From Forficula auricularia (taxonomy: Eukaryota; Arthropoda; Insecta; Dermaptera; Forficulidae), in contig JALMQS010000681.1 of assembly GCA_024734495.1 (NCBI GenBank), positions 8,701,368-8,765,367 on the forward strand: a stretch of 64,000 nt of DNA. The letters run 5' to 3'. The position numbers and the translations under genes were made by a program. The notes below the pieces were generated by a model, which was given only the letters and a program-made list of their open reading frames with translations, did no database searches and was not told the DNA's origin. Positions 45,150 through 54,718 of the stretch are shown here, one piece after another (position 1 is the first letter of the stretch; each line of letters begins with the position of its first letter).

Positions 45150-46560
45150 AATAATAAAAGTAATGGAGACAATAAAACAGTGTGTCTTCTACTGGAAAAA
45201 TAATTTTTTAAATTTATTTATTTTTCCAGCAGAAAAGTCTGAACTTATTTTTCTACGCAAATTACTTGCAGTTTAAAATGCTCTTTTCGTATCCAAGCTG
45301 GTTGGTGGTAACTGTTAATAAGGAGCGATATACTTTCTCTAAATATTTCCCTTGTTGTCCTACATCTTGTAAAAAATCAGTCTCTCGTCTCACGGTTTTG
45401 GATGAATCTAGTTTTGTATTACTTTTGTATTATTGTTTGTGGCAATTTTTAGGTAGATTTCGAAGAAATACCCTATACCTATTGTGCTCTCTTATGGTGC
45501 GACTTCCCTAAAATGTAATCATAGTTTTTCCGATCATGGCCCCTAGGCCCCAAAACCACCCTCCATTCAAAAGTTTATGTATATACCAATATATGTGGGT
45601 ATTTTGCATGCTGCAACGTTCAACCGAAAGAAATAAAATTTAGCACAAAATTTAGTCTTGATGTAAACAATAACTGATTAGTTTTTGGTGACTTCAGCTC
45701 CAAGGGGGTGGAAATGGTGGGTGGTTTGAAATCTTTAAAAAATCATAATAACGTTAATATAAATTATACCAGTTTGGTTGCAAATTGCTATTATTCTACT
45801 AATCAACCTCTACAACTTGTGTCTAAAAAGTTTTTGATAAGAGTAGTCTAAAGGGGGATAGAGTCCCTTCGAAATCTACCTCTTCCTACGGCCTGCCGCA
45901 TGGATTTTTTTTATTTATAGCTAATACCGAAAATGCCAGTATTTTACATTAGCAAATACCGTTTTACGAAATTGCAAAATAGCACGAAATACCGGTATTC
46001 GGTATACCGGTGTACCGGTATTGCGATCTTTACTAAAGAGTAATTCCTAGTGAGAAGAGAGAGAAAAAATTCAGGAAAAGTGAGGGGGCGGCATTTCTAA
46101 AGCTTTTTTTTTATTTTCCAGACAACGGATCTTTAGAGAATTTTTCAAGAATCCTAAAACGGATCTTGATATAGAAAATAATTTAATTATAGCCATCGGC
46201 GACATGCTATTTGATTTATATTCCTAGTCTCTCACTCTCTCTAACCGTTTCGATTACATCGCTTGGAAAAATACACGCATTTCTACTAATTAGGCTCGAT
46301 TGAACGTTAAATTAAAGATTATTCCGGAATAATGGTATTATATCATTGATTCATTAATTGGCTTGTGAAGTAGAATTAAATTTTTATGATGATAGATAAA
46401 AAGAATAAATATTAATTTTATAATACGATGTAATCTCACATTAGCTATGGCAATCAGGCCTGAGTTGAGGAAGGATCCATTGGCCCTGAATTTATTCATG
46501 CGCTCATTGATAATAATCAGCCACGGCACAACGACTTTAAACATATAATATATATATATA
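45150..46560. other. unassigned stretch with an ACCGGTAT-rich tract
   Basis: 45990-46022 contains overlapping ACCGGTATTCGGTATACCGG palindromes, a feature of some element interiors, with related 'ATACCGAAAATGCCAG' at 45925. The open frames at 45266-45511 and 46592-46338 are not recognisable. The TA run at 46545-46568 leads into GC module copy 3. Confidence 0.35.
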
Positions 46561-46567
46561 TATATAT

Positions 46568-46620
46568 ACGAGCTGTTTAGGTAAGCCCTCACAGCTCGGC
46601 CCTAGCGGACGTCGTCCTGT
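46568..46620 (+). other. GC-rich hairpin module, copy 3 (short)
   Basis: CGAGCTGT and ACAGCTCG form a perfect 8-bp hairpin (46569-46576 with 46591-46598), followed by GGCCCTAGCGGACGTCGTCC. It lacks the CTTCGGC hairpin of the other copies. A hammerhead-like motif begins 14 bases downstream. Confidence 0.55.
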
Positions 46621-46633
46621 GAATAGATTGTAA

Positions 46634-46676
46634 TAGACTGATGAAGAGGGCAAAGCCATCGAAACTATAGTCTCGT
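46634..46676 (+). ncRNA. hammerhead-like motif, TATA-loop type, intact core
   Basis: CTGATGA at 46638-46644, A, GAGGGCAAAGCCATC, GAAAC at 46661-46665, TATA, GTC at 46670-46672. Stem II pairs GA/TC and GGC/GCC around AAA with one mismatch. The two core strings fit the hammerhead consensus. Confidence 0.5.
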
Positions 46677-46859
46677 TGAAAATAAATTAAAACATTTATT
46701 ATTCCATCAGAAGACACACTCTTATATTGTCTCCTTTAATTTCTAAAAATTCTGCTACTCTCGGCAAATAGAAACTTTCAATTGGATTATTAGATGACCA
46801 AAATTGATTCACTCCCAAATATTCTCTGGCCTCAAAATTGTTTTTTTTTTGAATTATGA

Positions 46860-47250
46860 ATTTTGATCATGGAAAGAGAAATAAACTTAAACAAATATTC
46901 TTTATTAATTTGGCACAGAATTTTAATTTCTCGCCCTCACTCATTTTGTGTAGTAAGGGGGATATTTCAAAAAAATTCCTAAACATTCCTAAAAAATTCC
47001 TAAAACTTTTAAAAATATTTTTATGTAGATTTGTATTAAGCACAAAGCAAGTAAATATCTTACCCTTCTTAATAGATATTGCCTCATCAAATATCAATAC
47101 ATTTTGCATATTTTTACCATCCTTTGAGGTTTAGAGGTCGAATTTTCAACAATCTTCAGATGAGCTTTATGATATTTATATGTAGAATTTTTCGAAACAA
47201 AATGTAAGTAGAAATTTTATTTCATTCATTTTGTAACTTGATAGAGAAAA
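46860..47250. repeat. unit related to the 35-kb tandem stretch
   Basis: 'GTATTAAGCACAAAGCAAGTA', 'GATATTGCCTCATCA' and 'TTTGAGGTTTAGAGGTCGAAT' parallel 35640-35920. Opposing open frames (46856-47134 on plus, 47109-46867 on minus) overlie this repeat and are not genes. Confidence 0.5.
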
Positions 47251-47499
47251 AATCAAAATTTTTTATAGAGAATAACTGACATGAATATTCAAATTACTGA
47301 ATTTTATTTGACTATCTTAATCCGATCATGGGTTATTAATTTTTATTGAACAATCTCAAATATATAGAGAGAGAGACGGAGGATATTTATTCATAGGAAC
47401 TGATTTGTTTATTTTCATGCCCTGAATTAATATCTGAAGTCTGGCAATTACTTTCGGTAACACCCTGTAAAACTCAGCATTTACACTTTTCGAGATAAC

Positions 47500-47990
47500 A
47501 TATAATATTTCCCACATTCTCTAGGGAATTGTTCAGAAGGATTAGAATTTCAATATTTTGCCACCTCATCCTTACCCACGCTTCGTGTAGTTGATTTTTA
47601 AAGTATATAAGTCTACTAAATTGGGTTTAAATCGAACAAAGGGTTTAGAATTTGAATATTTGCCCCTCTTCACCTCCATGTATATACTCATTTTGTGAAG
47701 TTGATTTTCGTGCTAATATTTTCTTAGTATATATTCTAAATATAGTAAGTCTAAAATTTTTTGCTTAAATCGGACCAAAGGCTTATAATTTGAGTATTTG
47801 TCCTCTTTTGCTGCCATTACATACTCATCTTGTGTAGTTGACTTTAGGTCAATAATTTCACAGTATACTATATTATACTAAGCTTACTAAATTTTGTTTA
47901 TATCGAACAAAGGGCTTCAAATTTCGATCTTTTGACTTCTCTCTTTCGCCTCCACTTACTTATTTTAGTCAGATGATTTTTGAAGCAACG
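47500..47990 (+). repeat. degenerate tandem array, period about 135
   Basis: 'CGAACAAAGGGTTTAGAATTT' at 47633, 'CGGACCAAAGGCTTATAATTT' at 47771 and 'CGAACAAAGGGCTTCAAATTT' at 47903 mark three units, each followed by TTTGCCCCTC-like sequence and a GTAGTTGA block. Non-coding. Confidence 0.65.
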
Positions 47991-49130
47991 ATTCCTTCCA
48001 ACTAGAAATGACAAATTGAAATTTTTCACCTGGTAGATAGAAGCTCTCAAAGTGTTCGGGACCCCGGGATGCAATTGCAATACTTACACATTATATTTTA
48101 AAATATAAATGTGAAAGTAAAAATGGTACCTTTATATGGCCATGGGCAACCTTATTGAACAGTTGTGGCAGGTGACACACATTTTGAATAATAAGATACA
48201 TCTTTGTGTCAAATTTTAGAATTCTAACTTAAAATTTTCAAAGTATTAATTCTCCAAAAATTTATAGAGAGCTTATGACTCGGTACAATTTATATGGAAA
48301 TCACTTTCACTTCCCTCCCATTTTTTTACTTTACCATACACGGTATGGTCAAGTATTGTAATCGTGCATAAAAAAAGTAGTTTTTTTTGCTTCTTTTTTT
48401 TCTAAACTATTTTGATTAAAAAAATTGGACGAAACCATTGCATTTCGTTCTACGAAAAACCCTAATAAATGAACACCGAAAAAATTATATTTTTCGAGAT
48501 ATTAATTATTTTGTTAAAATGTCTGTTAGTACGTTAGTAGTAAAATTATAAGATTTGAAACTAAAAAAACAAGGCAAATGAAATATACTAGAAAATGAAC
48601 CTATAATAAAAAAGAGAGTTATTATTTTCTTCGGGGGCCAAAATTGGGGATGGGGCGGGAGTTCAAAAAAATAAAACTAGACCCTTTAATCGATTTGTAC
48701 GAAATTTCGAATATGCACCCTATGTAACCGTATTCTATTCCTCACTATGTGAAATTGATAGTGACCAAAAAAAAAAGGGGGGGGGGAGTTAAAAATATTT
48801 TCAAACAAAAATCGAAGAAATCTGATATTTCTAATAAAATAGTCTTATAAATACAAGGAGATATTTTTAATTGATAATGAACTTAAAATTAATCAAATTA
48901 ATTAAATTATTTTAATTCAATATTAAATATAAGAGAGGACCCAGATGGATGGTAAAGTCATGTGGATGGCCACATCAGTTTATATTAATTATTATTTGTT
49001 AAAAAAAATCATATTTATTTGTTATTAAAGATGGAGAATGAAGAGGCTTAATTATTCATGTGATTTACACGCTTGTTAATCAGCTAATATTAATAAGAGT
49101 TCAATTTGCCGATAGAAATACATTTTAAAT
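47990..49130. other. AT-rich stretch, nothing recognised
   Basis: 48341-48480 is the relative of 40660-40760. Around 48620 'TCTTCGGGGGCCAAAATTG' echoes 11632-11650. No gene seen. Confidence 0.35.
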
Positions 49131-49350
49131 TGTCTAAGAAAATCAAAAGAGGGTGTCGCCTATTAGATCCGAGATGAAATGGATTATTTTTTATTATATT
49201 TCAGAAAGGTTGTTTGTTTTTGCCCCCTCTGGAATTGAACCCGAGTCCCAAAACCAGCAATATGGTCTGAATTGCTACCTTGTAATGCAGATTGTTTCCT
49301 CATATTCACTTTGGAAAAGTCATTCCATTGTCTTTCGAATTTTGAATTAA
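49130..49350 (-). mobile_element. tRNA-like module with a perfect B box, copy 2
   Basis: On minus, GGTTCAATTCC (49241-49231) is an exact polymerase-III B box. The A-box-like 'AAGGTAGCAATTCAG' lies about 50 bases upstream. The left flank 'TATTAGATCCGAGATG...GGATTATTTTT' matches 58770-58805. It is a member of the palindromic tRNA-like family, but its second arm is lost. Confidence 0.55.
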
Positions 49351-49489
49351 TCTTCCAACCACCTTTATTTAAACAATATGGCATGGCTATGTGTTTAAAT
49401 TTAGAGTCACTTGACGGTGAAATTTAACAAATGAATATTTAAATTTATGAGTGAAATATTTAGCGCGTTCAAATATTTCAGAGAGATTC

Positions 49490-49560
49490 ACCTCACAAGG
49501 TAGCCAATTGACCCAGATTGTTAATTTGGGTTTTCTTTTTTGATTCCCGAGAGGGTAAGA
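49490..49560 (+). mobile_element. tRNA-like module, copy 3
   Basis: 'CACAAGGTAGCCAATTGACCC' provides an A-box-like start and 'TTTTTGATTCCCGAGAGGG' the B-box region. It is the + strand counterpart of 49130-49350, and the two could be arms of one disrupted palindrome. Confidence 0.5.
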
Positions 49561-49699
49561 ACAACATTCAATAATCCATTCTAATAAATGACACCATTAT
49601 ATGATTTTCTTCGAGTTAATTTTTTCTTCATACTATGAAGTAATTTTTACTTTCACATTTATATTCTATAGAATATAATGTGAAATATTACGATGGCTT

Positions 49700-50740
49700 G
49701 TCTGGGTCTTGACATTTTGAGAGCTTCTATCTCAATGATGAAAAAACTTAATTTCATTTTGTAACTTCTAGGTGAAAGGAATCGATGGCCTTAATAGTTG
49801 GAAACCAGACTTAGGATATAAAACCAGATATTTTGGTCCCCAGAGGCCAGAAAGTGGCCAAAAATTCATTGGTCAGTGCGTATGTACCTATGTACCTACC
49901 CCTCCTGCGTTTCGCAAGCATAAGTTGCAGAGCTACGAATTTCGATACTTAAACTCGATATAGGTTAGAAGGACTACTATTTCACTCAATTGTGTGAGGT
50001 ATGAAACATATTTATAATTACAAAAAACAAAAGCTAAAAAATAAATTGGTAATTAAGAATTTTTAAAATTAATCGTAAGTTTGAAATTGGATTATCTCAA
50101 ATGTAAGAAAATGTTAGTTAATGACTTTTCGCAATATGCCCATGATTTATTGTGTCTAACTTGGACAATACGTTATTGCTTGTCTACTATTAAGACCGGC
50201 TGTGATCGAAACAATTTCCTAGGGTGTGTAATTCTTCTGAGAAACGTCCCATTACATGTCATTTGATGAATTCGGAGGAATACGGCGGCTTAGCTCTGCT
50301 ACAGATAACTCGAAATAAAAATTTGCTCTATTGACATTTGAGATCGTATCGGGCATATTTCCTGTCTACTCTATGGATATCTATCTCTATTGGATATAAA
50401 TGTGTATGAAATATTCTATTCAGGCTAACGTCACTTATCGGGTTGTCAGTTGAGATACGAAATATTGATTATTATTATTAATTAATAATTTATTAACTTT
50501 AGATACGATTTCATCGTTAATTATTTTCCATCAAAGCTCTTAGATTTTCCTATAGAGATAATATCTTTTAAAAATTGAAATAATAATGAACCATGAATCA
50601 AAAGCAAGTGTCATAAAAAAAATTAATTTAATTATAATTTATGGTTGCATTTAATGTATCATTAATTCAATGTAAAATATATTTCAAGAGTTTTTAGTTA
50701 CATATATTGGTTCAAATTGCCGACAGTTCTAGACTTGATC
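49700..50740. other. unassigned stretch, small frames only
   Basis: The frame 49772-49963 (63 codons) is within 'AGGATATAAAACCAGATATT' sequence and shows no domain. 50081-50266 likewise. Inverted segments such as 'CACATTTATATTC' and 'GAATATAATGTG' (49656-49683) form a small hairpin. Confidence 0.3.
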
Positions 50741-50759
50741 AAATCGCAAGAGCTTGTCA

Positions 50760-50935
50760 ACTTCAAGATGCCAGATAGAATGGATAATTTTAATAATATA
50801 TAAGTCAGAAGGGTTGTCTTCACCTCTAATTTAACGCGATACATATGTCAGAGGGGTTCAGTTCACTGGGTAGCCAATTATCCGGGTTGGTACCCTGATT
50901 CGATTCTCGTGAGGGTGAACAAAACCATTGGTATT
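50760..50935 (+). mobile_element. tRNA-like module, copy 4
   Basis: 'GGGTAGCCAATTATCCGGG' (50868-50886) and 'CTGATTCGATTCTCG' (50895-50909) are A- and B-box-like. The left flank 'AGATAGAATGGATAATTTT' is the family's arm sequence. It is more decayed than copies 1 and 2. Confidence 0.5.
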
Positions 50936-51167
50936 TGTTTGTCAATTGACCAGCTTAGTAATACAACAAAACCATTATAATTTATAATTTAACAGTTACT
51001 TCGTTCATAGTTTTCTTGAATGGTTAACAATTACCCACACATTCTAATAATAAATTTTGTGAGAATCCGATTAAATTTTTTTGAGATGGACTGGTAAGTG
51101 AATTCAATGGATTTTGATGAGGCAAGGTCCAAAAAATAGAGAAAATTATATCTATATTTTTATTCAA

Positions 51168-51207
51168 AGCCGACGTTTCGGAGGTTTCTTCCCTCCTTCT
51201 TCAGGGT
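51168..51207 (-). ncRNA. hammerhead-like motif, GGAGG stem II, intact
   Basis: Minus strand: ACC, CTGAAGA, A, GGAGGGAAGAAACCTCC, GAAACGTC, GGC. Stem II is a perfect 5-bp GGAGG/CCTCC, the GAAAC and GTC strings are present, and a partial stem I (AAAACC/GGCTTT, one mismatch) can form. Confidence 0.55.
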
Positions 51208-51400
51208 TTTGAAAGCTCAGTGAAGTAAATATAGCGTGACACTCCCCTCGGTCTCCTCTCTCAGTGGCACTAGCAATATTGTACAATTTGTTTACTACAC
51301 TAAATCTCTGCTGATAATGAAAAATTGTACAATATTGTTACTGCCTGAGAGAGGAGACAGAGGGGAGTGTCACGTTATATTTCCTTCCCTGACCTTTAAA

Positions 51401-51443
51401 AACCCTAAAGAAGGAGAGAAGAAATCTCCGAAACGTTGGCTTT
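51401..51443 (+). ncRNA. hammerhead-like motif, GGAGA family, partner copy
   Basis: CTAAAGA (G5 changed to A), A, GGAGAGAAGAAATCTCC, GAAACGTTGG. Stem II remains perfect through a compensatory pair (GGAGA/TCTCC versus GGAGG/CCTCC in the partner). The core G and the C of GTC are lost, so this arm should be inactive. Confidence 0.45.
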
Positions 51444-52069
51444 GAATAAAAAGTTTGATATAAATCTATTCTTTGAACCTTGAACTGCCTCATAAAAATC
51501 CATTCAATTTGTTAGAATCGGTGATTTACTTAAGATATATTTACTTATGATGGTTGTTTCCAATTGAAAAAACTCTTGTTGTTCTTAGTGCTGTAAAGTC
51601 TACTAAAAAGCTTCTGATCATACGTAAATGTGAAAAATAAGATTTTTTCTGAGAAATTAATTATTTTTAAGAAAGGGTATTATTATATTTTGCATAAAAG
51701 ATATCAAAATGATAAATCGGCTGTAATTAATTCTTTAATGGAAATAGGTCCCTGTTTAGAGACCATTTTTATTATATGTCTATATGAATTTTAATCGACT
51801 AATGAAAGCGTGATAAATTCCATCATTTCTTTCGAATGTATTCCCAAATATAATTGAAAATTCATCTTTCAAAAACTCCACGAATAGAGTGTTACTTTGT
51901 TTCTATTTCATCTGAAACATCTAAGAACCTGCAAAGATGGAAAAAACAAGCCCAGACAAGTTTTAGGTCGGGTTCTCAGCCTCGATTATTCTAGGATTAT
52001 CCATTTGTATTAGATGAAGGAGGAGGTATCAGCCAATGTTGGATGCGCTGGGTTCAATAAAACACCCTG

Positions 52070-52116
52070 AATAAAACTTTTCGGCCTGAATTTATTTGGC
52101 CATCTTCAGTTAGTTG
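52070..52116 (-). ncRNA. hammerhead-like motif, GGCC stem II
   Basis: Minus strand: CTGAAGA, T, GGCCAAATAAATTCAGGCC, GAAAAG, TTTTATTC. Stem II GGCC/GGCC is perfect. No GTC follows closely. Confidence 0.4.
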
Positions 52117-52295
52117 GGAGTTATACACAAAATGCGGTACTGCCTGTGCTCAAAGCTTCAGAATGAATGTGATTGATATTCATTCTGAACCTTTGAACAC
52201 AGGCACGTTATAAATTTACACGAAGCTACAATTTTTATTTTAGACAAGGTTTGGTTCGATCACATATGTGTACCGCATTTTGTGTATAACTCCCA

Positions 52296-52346
52296 ATTAA
52301 CTGAAGATGGCCAAATAAATTCAGGCCGAAACGTTTTATTCAGGGT
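52296..52346 (+). ncRNA. hammerhead-like motif, GGCC stem II, partner
   Basis: CTGAAGA at 52301-52307, T, GGCC (52309-52312), loop, GGCC (52324-52327), GAAACG at 52328, then TTTTATTCAGGG. Same as its partner apart from GAAACG for GAAAAG. Confidence 0.45.
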
Positions 52347-52631
52347 GTTTTATTGAATCCAGCGCATCCAACTTTGGCTGTTACCTCCTCCTTCATCTAA
52401 TGCAGTTTCATTACAGCCACGAACTCTAACAACAATTATCCATTTGGAAAGAAACGACATTCTTTTTAGAGAAAGCTACTAATCAATATATGATTAACAT
52501 TAGATAAAAAGAATTTATAAATGACTGACATTCTTGTACATGCGCCTATGACTTATGCAACCAATTAGCTCTGCTACAATACAGGCGTGCCCGTAAAACA
52601 CTTATCCAAACTAAAGGAAAAATTCAATGCT

Positions 52632-52735
52632 GCGATCCTTCTTATATAGGCCGACATTAGGAGAACCCGAGGCCTAGTTGGTTAAGCTGGACTACTACAC
52701 AAGAAGGATCGCAAGATTCAAATAGTGTTGGGTGC
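52632..52735 (+). mobile_element. tRNA-derived SINE-like module
   Basis: 'GGCCTAGTTGGTTAAGC' (52671-52687) is a clear A-box-type tRNA start. 'AAGATTCAAATAG' about 40 bases on is a weakened B box. A 12-bp inverted repeat (GCGATCCTTCTT at 52632-52643, AAGAAGGATCGC at 52702-52713) brackets the A-box half. Not a functional tRNA: no acceptor stem can be closed. Confidence 0.5.
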
Positions 52736-52956
52736 TCGATTTCATTTCTTCTCTTTTTTTTCAAAATAATAAAATAATTTCTTTATATGTAAAATTAACT
52801 CTCAGAATTATTTAATAAAATATTTGACTTGCGTTGTTCATTTACGAAAAAATAAAAATTAAAACTTTCGTTTGAAAAGATAAATGATCAGGGATTTCCA
52901 TATTTATTCTCTCTCATAAACTGCGTAGACTGAACTTCTAAGTAATATTTTATATA

Positions 52957-53301
52957 CAGTGGAATCTCGATATAACGGGCCTCGATACAACGGATTTTGG
53001 ATATAGCGGACAGCACATAAGAGATCGTAAACTGCACGTGACTGCAGAGTGCACACTCCCCCGAGGAATCACCCAAGTTGCTTTTGGCCCTGTGTATAGT
53101 GACGTATCATCTGAAGACAAATAAACTGCAATTTTAAACTGTAATTAGAATCTAAACTTTCGTTTATTATATATGTATATAACTATTTGATTGTTAATAA
53201 ATTGCTTATTGAGAAAATTTATTTTTATATAATATAACAGACATTCGCCTATATCGGACACCCACTCGCCCGCATTTGTTCGTTATATCGAGGTTCCACT
53301 G
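52957..53301. mobile_element. pogo/Tigger-like MITE, 345 bp, TA target duplication
   Basis: Ends are CAGTGGAATCTCGATAT and, in reverse complement, CAGTGGAACCTCGATAT, flanked by TA on both sides (52955-52956, 53302-53303). Subterminal 'CAACGGATTTTGGATATAGC' and 'ATATCGGACACC' are typical of Tigger-like elements. A minus-strand open frame inside is fortuitous. Confidence 0.9.
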
Positions 53302-53904
53302 TAGGTATTTCAATTATTGCATTTATATTATTATTTTTCCCAACGATGGAAAGTTCAATGATAAAATGCCTCTACCAAGCCACCCACACCTTCAACCAAT
53401 CTCTCATCAAATGACTTAGCAAATTTAGCAAAAATTAAACCAACGGAATAAATAAAATTTAGTTATATATATATATATAAGTGTATAATATTTTATCATG
53501 AAACCTGGATTTATTCACTTGATGATTTAGCATTTTATGATTTCAGAATGAGATAATATGATGATATAATTTTTATGATTCTATTCGGCGTATTTACATT
53601 AGAATATTAATTTGTTATTAAATTTATTAGTGGATTTATTATGGTTCTCTTTATTTAGATTCTAAAACATCATTACCCTGTTTATGATTCTCTCTCTTCC
53701 ATCAGTAAAGATGTAAATGGAAAAAGACAGGTCGAGCTTGGATGATCAAATTCTACTATCCCAAATGGGAATAGGTATATCATGGCGCTCATTTGTTGTC
53801 TCAAAATATAAACAATTACAAACTCATCAATTAAATTGCCTTGGAACACCTTTAGAAAATTTTCGAATTAAATGGGCAACTCTTAGTTGGCTTAGATACC
53901 CCGA

Positions 53905-54400
53905 GAGTAGAGCTGCCAATCGTCCCAAGAGAGCCGGGACATTCCGTTTCTAGGGACCCTGGAAGAAGCGTCCCGCTAAAGGTGCTTGCGGGCCGGTAAT
54001 TGTCTCGTTATAGTCGTATGAGATTATCAAAGAAAATTTAATTTCATACTTGCAATTCGTTCATTAAATAAAGATTTACGATTTTTTTTAAGGGCCTCCA
54101 CATCATCCCTTATAGCCCTCCGATTCTTAAACACATCATGCGGATGATTGGCCCAGGGTGTGGCCACAGCAGAAGGCTGTATAAAGAAACATGTGTGAGC
54201 TCTGGGAGATTTGTTATACTAATAAATATCCAGTGTTTCACTGTTTCTGAAAATTTCATGTCTTCCTATTCTTAAGGCACAATTGTTTTGGGTCGCGCTT
54301 TTATCAGCCCAGTCCCTCATTTGAATGATCAATTCCTCGCAAATCTGTGCTCTAAAGTTGATACTCCTACTCAAGAACTAAATGTGGAAAGCATTAAGCT
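53905..54400 (+). repeat. repeat G, uninterrupted copy
   Basis: Same blocks as 19533-19787 followed directly by those of 21077-21190 ('GAGAGCCGGGAC', 'TTCATTAAATA', 'CAGTGTTTCACTGTTTCTG', 'CAATTCCTCGCAAAT'). Lies 200 bp upstream of the exon at 54596, hence in its intron. The plus-strand frames at 53717-53953 and 54288-54554 overlap this repeat and are not coding. Confidence 0.7.
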
Positions 54401-54595
54401 GTTCAATAGATTTACATTAAGATACACAATAAATGGCCAAATAAAAAAAAAAAAACAAACAAATAATTTCATACACTTGAGAATCTTGTTCTACTATCCC
54501 GCAGCTTCCTCGCTTGGTTCTGCGTATTTCCCTGATAAGCAGTCGTTTGTTTAAGATTGCGCCTTGTCTAATGATTCCTCGTTATTTTGTTTCAG

Positions 54596-54718
54596 CCGGG
54601 ACTAGCAAGACAGCTTTAGCTATCTTGAATTGTCTGATTGCCCGTCAGCTCTGCTTTGAAGATCCTTCTTGCTCTGCAATTTTGGAAATCATCCCTCGAG
54701 TTTGCGGGCCTGAACTAG
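54596..54718 (+). CDS. internal exon of a GFR-alpha/GAS1-type cysteine-rich domain protein
   Basis: A pyrimidine-rich tract and TTTTGTTTCAG precede 54596, and G|GTAAGT follows 54718, so this is a textbook 123-nt internal exon, phase 1 at both ends. It encodes 40 full residues starting GTSKTALAILN. Cysteines at residues 12, 19, 25 and 36 have spacing C-x6-C-x5-C-x10-C, with FEDPSC between the second and third, matching the first half of a GDNF-family-receptor-alpha/GAS1 domain. Such proteins are secreted or GPI-anchored co-receptors on neurons and other cells. The phase-1 symmetry fits domain-encoding exons of extracellular proteins. The rest of the gene is outside the window or in exons I cannot see. 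The flanks are repeats, so selection is inferred from the spacing and splice sites. The arthropod orthologue would be a GFR-like/GAS1-like protein, but I cannot name it with certainty. Confidence 0.75.

Larger units (their letters stand above)
51103..51511. mobile_element. foldback with divergent hammerhead-like pair (GGAGG family)
   Basis: Arms 51103-51285 and about 51320-51511 are reverse complements from the outer 'ATTCAATGGATTTTGATGAGG' to the inner 'ACACTCCCCTCGGTCTCCTC' and 'CAATATTGTACAATTT'. The centre is about 35 bases. Each arm carries one motif (51168-51207 on minus, 51401-51443 on plus) with AT-rich tails downstream. No protein. Confidence 0.85.
52007..52403. mobile_element. foldback with divergent hammerhead-like pair (GGCC family)
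   Basis: The arms run from 'ATTAGATGAAGGAGGAGGTA' at the left to 'ACCTCCTCCTTCATCTAATG' at the right and continue through 'GGATGCGCTGG', 'CACCCTGAATAAAAC' and 'AGTTATACACAAAATGCGG'. The centre near 52200 holds 'GAATGAATGTGATTGATATTC'-type sequence. Motifs lie at 52070-52116 (-) and 52296-52346 (+). Confidence 0.85.

Noticed and set aside
49772..49963. 63-codon frame with balanced composition
   Set aside because: No recognisable domain, no splice or start context, and diverged repeat-like surroundings.
53717..54554. Two plus-strand frames just upstream of the GFR-type exon
   Set aside because: They lie on or overlap repeat G, which also occurs at 19.5-21.2 kb; no splice sites in phase with the exon.
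54514..54595. Upstream extension of the GFR-type exon frame
   Set aside because: It precedes a strong acceptor (TTTTGTTTCAG) and reads through pyrimidine-rich intron sequence; the exon starts at 54596.
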